Assembly: GCA_024685005.1 (NCBI GenBank)
Contig: JAIKWF010000081.1
Coordinates: forward strand, 1-58,047
Direction: 5' to 3'
Source: Lachnospiraceae bacterium
GTDB taxonomy: Bacteria; Bacillota; Clostridia; Lachnospirales; Lachnospiraceae
Length of the DNA stretch: 58,047 bases
In this document: positions 23,645 through 33,626 of the stretch, one piece after another
How positions within the stretch are numbered: the first letter of the stretch is position 1
How the letters are laid out: every line of letters begins with the position of its first letter
Made by a program: the position numbers and the translations under genes
Notes under the pieces: model-generated
The model's database searches: none
What the model saw: the letters and a program-made list of their open reading frames with translations, nothing else
Told to the model about the DNA's origin: nothing

Positions 23645-24985
23645 ATGACACGCAAAGACCTGTTGGAACTGAAAAGACGACTGAAAAAAGAGGAATGTAC
23701 CATCACCCGTATGACGGGATGTTATGTAGGGGGGAACAAGCAGAAGGTGGTCACCTTTGCTGAGTCCTTTTTGAATCTGCCGGACGATGAATTCTATAAA
23801 TATCTTGAGATCGCAAAAAAAGCCCTGTCCGGTACCCTGGGCAACAACCAGCTGCAGCTGTACTTCCCCACGGAGGAGGAAATGAGCGGCGGTAAGCAGC
23901 AGTTTTTCATGGGACTGAACAAAAGCGAACTGAAAGACAACGGCCTTTTGGACCGTTTCTACGATCTGGTGATCGAGCATTATGATTATGTGGGGAATTT
24001 TCTGATCCTGCTCTTCCACGACGCATACGATGTCATGGATAAGACCAGCGACAGAAGGTCCATTGATGAATCCACGGAAGTTTACGAATATACCATCTGC
24101 GCCATCTGTCCCGTTACCCTTTCCAAGCCGGGTCTCGGATATATCGAAGAGGAAAACAAGATCGGACTGCGTCTTCGCGACTGGGTGGTTGCAGCTCCCG
24201 AAAACGGCTTTGTATTCCCTGCCTTTTCGGACCGCAGCGCGGATGTACACTCTGTTTCCTACTATACCAAAAATGCCAAGGATCCCCGTCCCGAATTCAT
24301 GTCCGGGTGCCTGGGAGTTGCCGCAAAACGCACCACCACCCAGCAGAAAAAGGCATTTGAAAACGTGGTAAAAAAAGCGGTTATGGGAACGGAACATGAA
24401 GATGATACAGAAGCCATCTACCTGGCGCTGCAGGAGAACCTGTGCGACAAAGTAGAGGAAGCGGAAAGTATGCAGCAGGACGGACCTGCCGTAGAAGTGG
24501 GAAAAGAAACCTTTGCCCGTATCATGGAAGAATGCCAGATTGACGAATATCTGGCCCCCCGACTGGCAGAGGCTTACGAAGAAGAATTCGGCCAGGAGCC
24601 TCCCACCGCGGATGCGATTCTGGATACCAAAACTCTGGCTAAAAATGAACCCAAAAAGATCCAGAAGGAACTGATGGGTCAGGTCCAGGATCTGAAAGAA
24701 ACCCTGTCCAAAGTAACCGGCGGCGAAGGGATCAATCCCATTATTGTGCCTCCTCTGGACCTTGCAGATGATGCTTCGGATCTTCCGGATCCTTCCGACG
24801 TTCTTGCATCAGAGCCTTCCAAAGAACTGGGTGAACATGCCCTTTTGTGTGATATTTTCCTTCGGGTAAAGCCCCAGCGGGCCGCAGCCGTGCACACCCA
24901 GGTCATTGACGGAAAAAATTGTATCATCATCCCCGTGGAAGACGGGGATGATATCGATATCAACGGATTAAAAACCCTGCCCTGA
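23645..24985 (+). CDS. DUF4317 domain protein
   Basis: A 446-residue cytoplasmic protein matching DUF4317 over its length: MTRKDLLELKRRLKKEECTI at the start, CYVGGNKQKV near residue 26, NNQLQLYFP near 75, EVYEYTICAICPVTLSKPGL near 145, VAAPENGFVFPAFSDRSAD near 180 and FMSGCLGVAAKRTTTQQKKA near 220. The last 150 residues are acidic and less conserved. The function of the family is unknown; it is confined largely to Clostridia. SD AAGGAGAAGG precedes ATG 23645. It ends exactly one base before the stop of the convergent TPR-DUF4125 gene, with no terminator between them. Confidence 0.88.
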   Translation: MTRKDLLELKRRLKKEECTITRMTGCYVGGNKQKVVTFAESFLNLPDDEFYKYLEIAKKALSGTLGNNQLQLYFPTEEEMSGGKQQFFMGLNKSELKDNGLLDRFYDLVIEHYDYVGNFLILLFHDAYDVMDKTSDRRSIDESTEVYEYTICAICPVTLSKPGLGYIEEENKIGLRLRDWVVAAPENGFVFPAFSDRSADVHSVSYYTKNAKDPRPEFMSGCLGVAAKRTTTQQKKAFENVVKKAVMGTEHEDDTEAIYLALQENLCDKVEEAESMQQDGPAVEVGKETFARIMEECQIDEYLAPRLAEAYEEEFGQEPPTADAILDTKTLAKNEPKKIQKELMGQVQDLKETLSKVTGGEGINPIIVPPLDLADDASDLPDPSDVLASEPSKELGEHALLCDIFLRVKPQRAAAVHTQVIDGKNCIIIPVEDGDDIDINGLKTLP

Positions 24986-27628
24986 TCACCACATCTTTTT
25001 CTCTGCCGTATCAAGATCGGCATAACCGTACATGTGGACTGTATTTTCCATGGTCATGGCAGCCAGGTTCTTTCCTTCCTGTGCCAACGCAGCGATAAAT
25101 CTTCCGTAGAGCATCAGCATCTCATCTGTATAGGTGCTGATCTCTCCCCGAAGATAGGTCTCATAGCTGGTATTATAAGCCGAATCTTCCTTTGTATGGA
25201 TCACTCTCGCCTCTCCCGCCACCTTGGGATATCTGGCGGAAAACTCCTCCATCCACTGCACCTGCACTTTTACGATCTCTTCGATGATCTGCTTTTTCTC
25301 AGGTGAGATCTCAGGTAAAGACGCCTTCAGCTTTGCATACTCTTCCGGCGCCGTGGATTCCATCATTCTGGCGTACTTTTCCGTGATCAGATTCCAGCCT
25401 TTATCCATGCTGCACTTAAAGTCATAGATCCACTGCTTCAGCATTTCATCATTCCAGGTCATATACTGACTTTTTCGCATGATCTCAAAGGTCGCGAAAT
25501 TGTCCTGGCAGTCAGCCCGGCCGCCTTCGTTTTTCACCTCGTCAAAAGCCTGATACTCCATTTTCACGATGGCATCTATCATATCCTCTTTCGTATAACC
25601 GGAATCCAGCACAAGCTTTTCCGAAGCCTTCACGGCATCCGCCTTCCGCCGCATGCTCTCTGCCTCACCTTTTATGCCTTCATCATGGGCTGATTTTACC
25701 TTCTCCTTTTCCTTTGCTGCCCCCGTTATTTCTTCCGTTGCCGTACCAAACGCAACCTGCTCACCATAGGCCGCAAGATACGTATCTTCCGCCTGCGAAG
25801 GCAAAAGTCCCGCTGCTTTCAGCTGCTCTAAGAACATCCCTGCCAGTTTTTCGATGAGAGCGATCCGGTCCACGCCCTCCTGCTCTCTGTGCACATCGGG
25901 GTTATTCAAAAGGGCTGTCATGATATCCTCTGCCATGGGCATAACGGAAAGTGTTTCCATTCCCCGCAGCAGCCACTTATCGTGGGGTGCATAGGTGCGG
26001 TTTAAAAGATAGCAGAGCCTGATGGCTGCTTCCGTGGCCTTTACCACCATCAAAGTGGCGGTTGCCCGGTCTCCCCGCTTCAGCATTCTGACATAGTTAT
26101 ACTGTCCGTACTGGGAAAACAGGGTCATCTGCTGAGCCACATGTCTTCTCCAGACTGCATCGGGATAATAGGCGATCTTTTCCAGCATCCCGGAAAAAGT
26201 TCCCTGCGGATCGGTAAAGATTTCCCCTGCCGTAGCGGTGCAAAGAGCTGTTTCCGGTATGGAAAGCCACTGCTCCATGGTTTCGGGGATCCTCCGGCTT
26301 CCCAGGATCCGCAGAAAATAATCGCTGATCCGGCAGACGCCGCATCTTCCCATGCCCTGGGGTGTTTCCATTCGGCGCACACCCAGAAATTCCTTCGGCA
26401 GGCTGTCATAAGCCTTTTGCAGGTCCTTACCGATGGCATCATAGGTCTCATCATCCAGCCACAGGCAAAAGCCCGGTCCGAAATCATGATCCCGACTCAG
26501 CGCATCATCAAATCCCAGACATTCACTGCCTTCGCCGCAAAGTCCTGCTGCGATCCGGTCCAGGTATTCTCCGAAGCCGTCAAAGAGCATTTTTTTGCCG
26601 TATGCTTCAAAGTAACGGCGGCTCAGTTCCATTCCACTAAGGGTGCTTGCGTCCGCGGCCTCTTCCTCTTCGCCTGTTGCAGCCGCAATCCCCGCTTCTG
26701 TTTGTTCTGTCGTCTTTTTTGTTTCTTCCGAAACTGCGGGGGCCTCTTCCTCTTTTGCAGCTTCTTCCTTATGCATTTGAACGTAGCGGTATTTTTCCAG
26801 GATCCGCTCGTAGGCTTCCGTTTTTCCCACAACCGCCAGCACCATTTCGGCTGCATCCTTCAGATAGCGTTCTGCCTCCAGATATCTGCCCAGAAGCACG
26901 CTGGCATCCGCATAAGCCGTCAGAGCAGCAGCCATGTGCTGATCCTTCACCTGCTGATGCATGAAACCTTCGATGGCTTCCTCCGCCTCCCTTGCCGCTT
27001 CCGAAGCGATCTCCCGGGATCTGGGCAGCACATCGGTTCCGATGATCAAGCCGGCTTTCTCCTCTTTTTCTTTTTCCAGCTGCGCCAGCTTGCAAAGAGT
27101 GGATGCTATATTGGCGTGGGTCACGTAGACCTCGAATTCCTTTCCCTGGGTACTTTCCGCAAGGACCAGAGCCTTTTGCAGACACTCTATGGCTTCTTCA
27201 TACTCTCCCATTTCCTGCAGCAGAAGGCTTAAATTGTTATACAGACTGGCATAATAAAAGTCATCCGGCCGCAGGTTATTGTCATAGATGGGGAACACTT
27301 CCATGTAAAAACGGTAAGCCTCCTCTAACTTTCCGGCAGCCCGCAGTGCATTTGCCACATTTAAAAGAGTGGTTGCATAGGGAACTGTGCCCTCCATGCC
27401 AAGGCGCTGCTCCAACTCGATCACCTGGGAAGCGTAGGCAATGGACTTGTCCTTCTGTCCCGTCTCCCTGCAAAAGCCGATCATTTCATTCAGCAGCATG
27501 ATCAGAGAATTATAGTCCTGCTGCGCACCTGCCTCTTTCATCATCTCAATGAGAAATGCTTCCGCTTCTTCATTGTTGCCGCAGGCAAACATTTCATCCA
27601 GAGTGACATATACCTGATTCATATCCAT
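24986..27628 (-). CDS. TPR - DUF4037 - DUF4125 fusion protein
   Basis: An 880-residue three-part protein. Residues 1-300 hold tetratricopeptide-type helical repeats (TTLLNVANALRAAGKLEEAY, SLYNNLSLLLQEMGEYEEAI). Residues 300-345 are an acidic Ala/Glu/Thr linker. Residues 345-650 match DUF4037 (SECLGFDDALSRDHDFGPGF then CLWL), thought to be related to nucleotidyltransferases. Residues 690-880 match DUF4125 (MIDAIVKMEYQAFDEVKNEG, DCQDNFATFEIMRKSQYMTW). No signal peptide or membrane helix is seen, so it is cytoplasmic. ATG 27628 has GGAGG 7 bases upstream. The longer open frame to 27742 overlaps rho and is rejected. A rho-side terminator lies immediately before its ribosome site. The function is unknown. 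Confidence 0.82.
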   Translation of the reverse strand: MDMNQVYVTLDEMFACGNNEEAEAFLIEMMKEAGAQQDYNSLIMLLNEMIGFCRETGQKDKSIAYASQVIELEQRLGMEGTVPYATTLLNVANALRAAGKLEEAYRFYMEVFPIYDNNLRPDDFYYASLYNNLSLLLQEMGEYEEAIECLQKALVLAESTQGKEFEVYVTHANIASTLCKLAQLEKEKEEKAGLIIGTDVLPRSREIASEAAREAEEAIEGFMHQQVKDQHMAAALTAYADASVLLGRYLEAERYLKDAAEMVLAVVGKTEAYERILEKYRYVQMHKEEAAKEEEAPAVSEETKKTTEQTEAGIAAATGEEEEAADASTLSGMELSRRYFEAYGKKMLFDGFGEYLDRIAAGLCGEGSECLGFDDALSRDHDFGPGFCLWLDDETYDAIGKDLQKAYDSLPKEFLGVRRMETPQGMGRCGVCRISDYFLRILGSRRIPETMEQWLSIPETALCTATAGEIFTDPQGTFSGMLEKIAYYPDAVWRRHVAQQMTLFSQYGQYNYVRMLKRGDRATATLMVVKATEAAIRLCYLLNRTYAPHDKWLLRGMETLSVMPMAEDIMTALLNNPDVHREQEGVDRIALIEKLAGMFLEQLKAAGLLPSQAEDTYLAAYGEQVAFGTATEEITGAAKEKEKVKSAHDEGIKGEAESMRRKADAVKASEKLVLDSGYTKEDMIDAIVKMEYQAFDEVKNEGGRADCQDNFATFEIMRKSQYMTWNDEMLKQWIYDFKCSMDKGWNLITEKYARMMESTAPEEYAKLKASLPEISPEKKQIIEEIVKVQVQWMEEFSARYPKVAGEARVIHTKEDSAYNTSYETYLRGEISTYTDEMLMLYGRFIAALAQEGKNLAAMTMENTVHMYGYADLDTAEKKMW

Positions 27629-27645
27629 GACAATTCCTCCTGACA

Positions 27646-27684
27646 AAAACCACCCCCGTGCAATCCATTGCAAAGGGGCGGTCT
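27646..27684 (-). terminator. intrinsic terminator after rho, just before the next ribosome site
   Basis: On the minus strand CCGCCCC...TGCAAT / ATTGCA...GGGGGTGG followed by TTTTTG. The U-run is only about 4 bases from the GGAGG of the TPR gene. Confidence 0.8.
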
Positions 27685-27698
27685 GATAAATCCTTTTA

Positions 27699-29057
27699 TC
27701 AATACCAGCGCATCTTTTTGGCCATAGCAATGAATTCCGCATTGCTCTTGGTCCTTGAAAACAGGTCGATGACCTGATTTACCGCTTCTTCCGGCTTTAA
27801 TCCGTTCAATGCCTTGCGGATCACGGAAATCGCATCCTGTTCCTCCGGCGTCAAAAGCAGATCCTCTCTTCTGGTGCTGGATCTGGGAATATCGATGGCA
27901 GGGAAGATCCTCTTTTCCGACAGCTTTCTGTCAAGGACCATTTCCATGTTACCGGTTCCCTTGAATTCCTCGTAAACCACATCATCCATTTTTGAGCCGG
28001 TTTCGATGAGGGCTGTGGCAAGGATGGTAAGGGATCCGCCTTCCCGCATATTTCTGGCTGCACCGAAAAACCGCTTGGGCATATGCAGCGCTGCAGGATC
28101 CAAACCACCTGATAACGTTCTTCCTGAAGGGGGTACCGTCAGGTTGTAAGCCCTTGTCAGTCTGGTAATGGAGTCAAGAAGGATGCACACATCTTTTTTC
28201 AGCTCCACCAGTCTCTTGGCACGCTCGATCACCATCTCCGATACTCTCTTATGATGCTCGGGCAGTTCATCAAAGGTGGAATAGATCACTTCCACATTGG
28301 GTCCTTCTATGGCTTCCTTGATATCCGTAACTTCCTCCGGCCGCTCATCGATGAGCAAAATGATCAGATGTACTTCCGGATTATTCTGTTTCAATGACTT
28401 GGCCACTTCTTTAAGGAGCGTTGTCTTACCTGCTTTGGGCGGAGATACGATCATACCTCTCTGCCCTTTACCCACAGGGCACATCAGGTCCATGATACGC
28501 ATGGCAATGGAAGAACTCCTTGTCTCCAGACGAAGCTTTTCATCGGGGAAAATAGGGGTCAGTTCCTCAAAGCTTTTACGCATGGCAATGATATCCGGGG
28601 AAAGACCGTTGATCTTGGTCACATATAAAAGAGCTGCGAACTTCTCACCCTGGGTTCTGGTACGCAGGGCTCCCTCAAGGATGTCTCCCGTCTTCATACC
28701 GAATTTGCGGATCTGGGCAGGGGCCACATAAACGTCCCGCTCACCCGGAAGATAATTCTCGCAGCGGATAAATCCGAAACCGTCAGGCATGATCTCAAGG
28801 ATACCGTTTGCGATCTCGCCGCTGTCAAGCTCCGGCGAAAACTGTCCCGCCAGCTTTTCTTTATCAGCAGATTCTCTCGGCACAAGGCTTTTTACCTGCG
28901 GCGGATTTCCGGCTTCCGTCTCTTCCCTGTCTTTCTCGATCATAGCTTCGATCAGATCTGCTTTTTTCAGACCCGTCACTTTGATCTTACGTCCTTTTGC
29001 CAGATCCTTTAACGTAGAAAGCGGCAAGGTTTCATACTTTTGACGCATGTCACTCAT
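27699..29057 (-). CDS. rho: transcription termination factor Rho
   Basis: A 452-residue Rho with the standard domains: an N-terminal helical SAP-like part ([20 protein letters not shown]), the cold-shock RNA-binding domain at about residues 80-150 ([20 protein letters not shown]), and the RecA-type ATPase with Walker [12 protein letters not shown] near residue 205, [13 protein letters not shown] near 238, Walker [18 protein letters not shown] near 290 and the arginine finger region near 370. It forms a hexameric ring that ends transcription on unstructured RNA. AAGGAG precedes ATG 29057. It has its own promoter and an intrinsic terminator. Confidence 0.97.
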   Translation of the reverse strand: MSDMRQKYETLPLSTLKDLAKGRKIKVTGLKKADLIEAMIEKDREETEAGNPPQVKSLVPRESADKEKLAGQFSPELDSGEIANGILEIMPDGFGFIRCENYLPGERDVYVAPAQIRKFGMKTGDILEGALRTRTQGEKFAALLYVTKINGLSPDIIAMRKSFEELTPIFPDEKLRLETRSSSIAMRIMDLMCPVGKGQRGMIVSPPKAGKTTLLKEVAKSLKQNNPEVHLIILLIDERPEEVTDIKEAIEGPNVEVIYSTFDELPEHHKRVSEMVIERAKRLVELKKDVCILLDSITRLTRAYNLTVPPSGRTLSGGLDPAALHMPKRFFGAARNMREGGSLTILATALIETGSKMDDVVYEEFKGTGNMEMVLDRKLSEKRIFPAIDIPRSSTRREDLLLTPEEQDAISVIRKALNGLKPEEAVNQVIDLFSRTKSNAEFIAMAKKMRWY

Positions 29058-29127
29058 ATTCGGTTCTCCTTTATCCTCATTTCGTTTTGGGAAAATTGTT
29101 GAGATTTACAAGACTGATTCTTTCTCT

Positions 29128-29156
29128 ACTATATAACAGAGCTTGAAATTATACAA
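29128..29156 (-). promoter_or_regulatory. sigma-A promoter of rho
   Basis: On the minus strand TTGTAT (29151-29156), 17 bases, TATAGT (29128-29133), about 65 bases upstream of the rho start. Confidence 0.7.
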
Positions 29157-29226
29157 GCCCTTTTTGCAGGCGGCTTTCTCCGCACACCTTCCGCATTTAT
29201 CAGTTGCCGGCGAAAAACGCCATAAC

Positions 29227-29254
29227 AAAAAACCGCCCATACGGGCGGTTTTCA
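29227..29254 (-). terminator. intrinsic terminator of the galactoside operon
   Basis: AAAACCGCCC / GGGCGGTTTT stem with a 4-base loop, followed on the minus strand by a T-run. It lies 20 bases after the galK stop codon. Confidence 0.92.
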
Positions 29255-29273
29255 GGTTTTGTCATGTGGTTTC

Positions 29274-30509
29274 TTACAGTTTCACGGCTCCGATATTACG
29301 GATCCGAATAGGATATACATTTTCGCTGCCTGCAAATGCAGTCATATAATCGATGTATTCCTGCTCATGCTCTTCGGGTACACATTCTAAGATCACGCCG
29401 GCAAATCCGCCTCCGTGAATCCTGCATACGCCGTTCATTTTACGATTCAGATATTCCGATACACCAAGATTCAATGCCACACCCTGGTCATCATTTTTAC
29501 CGGGTACATAGCAGTTCTGCAGCAATTTGTAGGAGGAATCGCCGGATGCCTGCAGCAGTCTTAAGATACCTTGGCTGTCCTTTTCCTTCATGGCCTTCTC
29601 CATGGCTTCCACTCTTTCATTCTCGGTAAAGAAATGAAGGGCACGCAAAATGCCTCTGTCGCATCCTGTCTTTTCTTTTACGGTTTTCAGATTGGCCATC
29701 AGCTCCTCTAAAGAAGTATCGCACAGTCTCTTAACGGAAAGTGCATTGGCTACCGCAAACATTTCCTCCGGTACGGCGCTGTATTCCGGTGACAGATCCG
29801 CATGGGATGTGGTGGAATTCACCAGCACGAATCCGTATTCAAAGCTGTCCAGATCAAAGTCAACTTTTTCATAGGTGACTTCACCGGAGAAATCCAGTTT
29901 GATCACGCCGCCTACAGCGCAGGCAAGCTGATCCATCAGGCCGGATTTTTTGCCCCAGTACTCATTCTCGCTGTACTGACCTGCTTTGGCATATTCGATA
30001 TAATTCATCTTTCCGCTGTTAAAGAAATGATCGATCATGGTGCAGATCAGCATCTCGAAGGATGCGGATGAGCTGACGCCGGAGGCTGCGATCACATCGG
30101 TGGATACATAAGCACAAAAGCCGCCCACCTGATATCCCTGATTCTGCATGCCTTTGATCAGGCCCACTACCAGCGGGTAGGTACCGTTGCCGGGCTTTTC
30201 TCCATCCAGTTTGGTCAGATCGATGCAGATCTCTCCCGGGTAGCCTTCGCTAACAATCCGGACCAGATCATTTCCGCTGGGTGCTGCCGCAGCAATGGTG
30301 TCCATGGAGATACTGCCGGCGATCACTTTTCCGCCGTTATGATCGGTATGATTACCGATGATCTCGGTTCTTCCCGGAGAGGTGAAAAAATCCGGCTCAG
30401 CGCTGCCAAACAGTTCTTTATAATGCGATTCCACATTTTCCAGTCTTTCTTTTGCCCTGGCTGCGTTTTTGCCGTAAACCTGGGTCAGTCTTTCTTCTGT
30501 AATCTTCAT
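29274..30509 (-). CDS. galK: galactokinase
   Basis: A 411-residue GHMP kinase. The galactokinase signature is GRTEIIGNHTDHNGG near residues 46-60, the ATP loop IAASGVSSSASFE near 140, the catalytic Asp region KKSGLMDQLACAVGG near 180 and the C-terminal GHMP motif HGGGFAGVI near 365. It phosphorylates galactose to galactose 1-phosphate with ATP, taking the galactose released by LacZ. GNHTDHNGG differs from the E. coli GEHTDYNDG form, as is usual in Clostridia. It is the last gene of the operon, 9 bases after lacZ, followed by a terminator. GalT and GalE are not in the window. Confidence 0.95.
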   Translation of the reverse strand: MKITEERLTQVYGKNAARAKERLENVESHYKELFGSAEPDFFTSPGRTEIIGNHTDHNGGKVIAGSISMDTIAAAAPSGNDLVRIVSEGYPGEICIDLTKLDGEKPGNGTYPLVVGLIKGMQNQGYQVGGFCAYVSTDVIAASGVSSSASFEMLICTMIDHFFNSGKMNYIEYAKAGQYSENEYWGKKSGLMDQLACAVGGVIKLDFSGEVTYEKVDFDLDSFEYGFVLVNSTTSHADLSPEYSAVPEEMFAVANALSVKRLCDTSLEELMANLKTVKEKTGCDRGILRALHFFTENERVEAMEKAMKEKDSQGILRLLQASGDSSYKLLQNCYVPGKNDDQGVALNLGVSEYLNRKMNGVCRIHGGGFAGVILECVPEEHEQEYIDYMTAFAGSENVYPIRIRNIGAVKL

Positions 30510-30518
30510 CTTATCCTC

Positions 30519-33500
30519 CTAGATCCCTTTAAATCTAAAGGTGAACTCCATCTTTTTGCTTATATCCAACAAATATTCCGGATGGGTTTTTGCTCCCCAG
30601 CTGTCATCACCACCGACACCCATCTGCTGCTTTGCAGCACGGATCACGGTGTAATGGATCTTTGGCAATTCAAAGGGGTGCGCCGCATTTTCCAGCTCGT
30701 GTGGTGTGAAAGGAAGTGCGGAGAATGACATAGAGTCCCCTTCAAAGATCATGCCGCGTCCCGTATGATCCGTTACCTTCGCATACCTTACGCCGCAATG
30801 ATTGCCGCATTCCTGAGGAACCAGGTATTCCGGCATATGATCCGGCACATCCATTTGATGGATCTCCAGTTTACCGCCCTTTTGGCGGTCCTCATAGGTC
30901 TCAGCCGGGCCGAGTCCGTACCAGGTCAGTTTGTCATAATCGGCATCGATCTTCATGATCATACCGAATTCCGGCATATCTCCAAGCTCCTTAACAGGAT
31001 CGTAAGTAAGGGTGGTCTCGATCATGCCGTCCCCGAATATTTCGTAGTTTACCTTGCACATGGATGCCGGCGTGGTGGGCATGTAATAGTTAAAGGATAC
31101 AACAACGCTGTTTTCCTTTTCCGTCACCTCCGGCATAGCCTCTTCGTTATGCTCTGCTCTTCTTGCCGCCACATACATGCTGGCGATCTTCCACTGTGCA
31201 TAACGCTGCTGCATCATATTTCCGTTATCATTGGAAATGGGTGCACGCCAGAAGTTGGGCTTTACCATCTCCTTGATCATCTCTTTGCCGCCGTATACGT
31301 AAGAAGTAAGACCGCCGAGAATACCGGAAAACTTCACATTGAAGTGTTCTCCGAAAACGCCGATATTGTTTTTTCCGTAAGCCACACGCAACTTTTTGCT
31401 GCAGGAATAAGGGGTAAAAGCAGTCTTATAAACATACTCATCAAAGGCCACCTCATGCCCGGCAGGGGCGTAGCTTGTTTCCTCTGCCAGAAGGAAGGAT
31501 ACCCGGATCACGAATTCCGGCTCCTTCTTGCCCAAAGATGCGGCAGCTTCTTTCAGATTCTGCATCTTTACCGCAAAAGCTTCGGGAATCTTAAACTCTC
31601 CCTCGGAAAGAGGCGCTACGCTGCAGGTCGTATCCTGCTGCAGCACTCTGCGTCCTTCTTCGAAAAGAGAAATCCTTGCTGTATAGATCCCTGTGTCTGT
31701 AAACAGGTTCTTATTCCTTACCGTAAATGCATTTTCTTCCGGCTTGAAAGTTACCGAAATGTTCTGATATACGTATTTTACTTCCTGCATCTTGGGTGAA
31801 GCTTCTCTCTTTGATGCAGTCACGATCCCGTTTCCGGAAAAATCATAATCGGTAGGTCTTTCATCATGGTCTCCGCCGTAGGCCTGGAACCACTCTCCGT
31901 ACCTGTCTTTTTTCATGATGGACTGATCGATATAATCCCAGATAAATCCACCCTGATATCTTTCTTCCGTGTCAGCAAGCTCCGTATATTTAAAGATCGC
32001 ACCATTGGAGTTGCCCATTGCATGGGCATATTCGCAGCAGATCATGGGTTTTCCCGGATGCTCTGCCAAAAACTCTTTGATCTTTTCCACAGACGGATAC
32101 ATCTGACTTTCTATATCGCTCGTATCGGGATAACTTCTGTCGTTGAAAATTCCTTCATAATGGACCACTCTGTGGGGATCCAGCTTCCGGAACAGCTGAC
32201 TCATTTCATAAATGACCTTGCCGCCGAAGGCTTCATTCCCGCAGGACCAGATCAGGATGCTGGGGTGATTCTTATCTCTCTGATAACACTGGTTGACTCT
32301 GTCTAAAAGGCTGCCCATCCAGTCATCATTATCCTTGGGGATCACGAAAGAAAGATCCGCTCTCTTACGTATGTAAGCATCCCAGGTTCCGTGGGTTTCC
32401 ATATTGTTTTCCGCGATCAGATAGATCCCGTAACGATCACACAATCCATACAGGGCCGAGCCGGAAGGATAATGGCTGGTCCTGACAGCATTGATATTAT
32501 TCTTCTTCATGGTAAGGATGTCTTTTTCCATGGCTGCCGCATCCGGAACACGGCCGGAATGGGTATTAAAGTCATGTCTGTTAACGCCCTTGAACACAAT
32601 ACGTTTTCCGTTCAAAAGCATCAGGCCATCCTTTACTTCAAAGCGTCTGAAACCGATCATCTGACGGATCACTTCTTTTACATTGCCCTCTCCATCCTCT
32701 AAGGTGAGCATCACCTCATAGAGCTTGGGGTCTTCGGCGCTCCAAAGCTTCACTTCTCCCAGATCCAGGGAGTTTTTGTTCTCACCCTCTTTAACGGGGA
32801 TGGAAACTTCTTTCATTACTTTTTCTCCGTCAGAAAGAGACAGACGAAGATTGCCTTCTCCCTCCACGGTGAAAGTACTTTCCAATATTCCTGTTTTAAA
32901 ATCGTCCGATACAAGGGGAACCAGAGAAATATCACTGATATGTACCGTAGGAATAAAGTACAGAGATACGCTTCTGAAAATGCCGCTGAAACGGTAGAAA
33001 TCCTGATCCTCCGTCCAGGCACCTGATGTCCAGCGAAACACGCGTACTGCCAGTTTGTTTACTCCCTCTTTTACTGCCGGTGTCAGATCAAAATCTGCCG
33101 GATCAAAGGAGTTTTCACTGTAGCCGATATAGATTCCGTTCAGCCACAGTGCAAAACCGCTTTCCACCCCCTCGAAGGAGATGCGCAAAGGCATCCCCTT
33201 CGCAGAATTGGGAATGGTGAAAAATGTAACGTAGTCTGCAACTGGATTGAATTTTTCCGGGATCTGGCCCGGAACGATATCTTCGCAGCCATCCCACGGG
33301 TAAGCCGTGTTGCAATATTGCGGTTTTCCGTATCCCTCAAACTGAATGTGTGCGGGAACTCTGATGTCATCCCAATCTTCTGTGTTACAGGATGTTTCCC
33401 AGAATCCATCTTCAGCCAGCTCAGGATTTTTGGAATATCTGAATTTCCACAGACCGTCCAGCGAAATCTTAAGCGAGCTTTCCTGCGCTTCCAGTTCCTG

Positions 33501-33596
33501 GCGGGATGCATAAGCGACATGATCGCTATGTGCAGGCAGTCTGTTTTCACAGAACACCTTCGGATCCCTTACAATATTAAAATCAAATGCTTTCAT
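30519..33596 (-). CDS. lacZ: beta-galactosidase, GH2 family
   Basis: A 1025-residue LacZ-type enzyme of standard length (E. coli 1023). The N-terminal jelly-roll domain lies at about residues 45-220 (WDDIRVPAHIQFEGYGKPQY), the Ig-like domain follows, and the TIM barrel at about 330-630 carries the acid/base Glu455 in CGNEAFGG and the nucleophile Glu522 in CCEYAHAMGNSNG. KGVNRHDFNTHSG near residue 336 and GGFIWDYIDQS near 553 also fit. The C-terminal Bgal_small_N domain is complete. There is no signal peptide, so it acts in the cytoplasm on galactosides brought in by the ABC transporter of the operon. GGAGGTCGTGA precedes ATG 33596. Confidence 0.96.
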   Translation of the reverse strand: MKAFDFNIVRDPKVFCENRLPAHSDHVAYASRQELEAQESSLKISLDGLWKFRYSKNPELAEDGFWETSCNTEDWDDIRVPAHIQFEGYGKPQYCNTAYPWDGCEDIVPGQIPEKFNPVADYVTFFTIPNSAKGMPLRISFEGVESGFALWLNGIYIGYSENSFDPADFDLTPAVKEGVNKLAVRVFRWTSGAWTEDQDFYRFSGIFRSVSLYFIPTVHISDISLVPLVSDDFKTGILESTFTVEGEGNLRLSLSDGEKVMKEVSIPVKEGENKNSLDLGEVKLWSAEDPKLYEVMLTLEDGEGNVKEVIRQMIGFRRFEVKDGLMLLNGKRIVFKGVNRHDFNTHSGRVPDAAAMEKDILTMKKNNINAVRTSHYPSGSALYGLCDRYGIYLIAENNMETHGTWDAYIRKRADLSFVIPKDNDDWMGSLLDRVNQCYQRDKNHPSILIWSCGNEAFGGKVIYEMSQLFRKLDPHRVVHYEGIFNDRSYPDTSDIESQMYPSVEKIKEFLAEHPGKPMICCEYAHAMGNSNGAIFKYTELADTEERYQGGFIWDYIDQSIMKKDRYGEWFQAYGGDHDERPTDYDFSGNGIVTASKREASPKMQEVKYVYQNISVTFKPEENAFTVRNKNLFTDTGIYTARISLFEEGRRVLQQDTTCSVAPLSEGEFKIPEAFAVKMQNLKEAAASLGKKEPEFVIRVSFLLAEETSYAPAGHEVAFDEYVYKTAFTPYSCSKKLRVAYGKNNIGVFGEHFNVKFSGILGGLTSYVYGGKEMIKEMVKPNFWRAPISNDNGNMMQQRYAQWKIASMYVAARRAEHNEEAMPEVTEKENSVVVSFNYYMPTTPASMCKVNYEIFGDGMIETTLTYDPVKELGDMPEFGMIMKIDADYDKLTWYGLGPAETYEDRQKGGKLEIHQMDVPDHMPEYLVPQECGNHCGVRYAKVTDHTGRGMIFEGDSMSFSALPFTPHELENAAHPFELPKIHYTVIRAAKQQMGVGGDDSWGAKTHPEYLLDISKKMEFTFRFKGI

Positions 33597-33626
33597 TCAC
33601 GACCTCCGGGGAATTATAAATCTTAC

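Noticed and set aside
24986-27742. Extended start of the TPR protein inside rho
   Set aside because: It would overlap the rho coding end and the terminator. ATG 27628 has GGAGG at the right distance.
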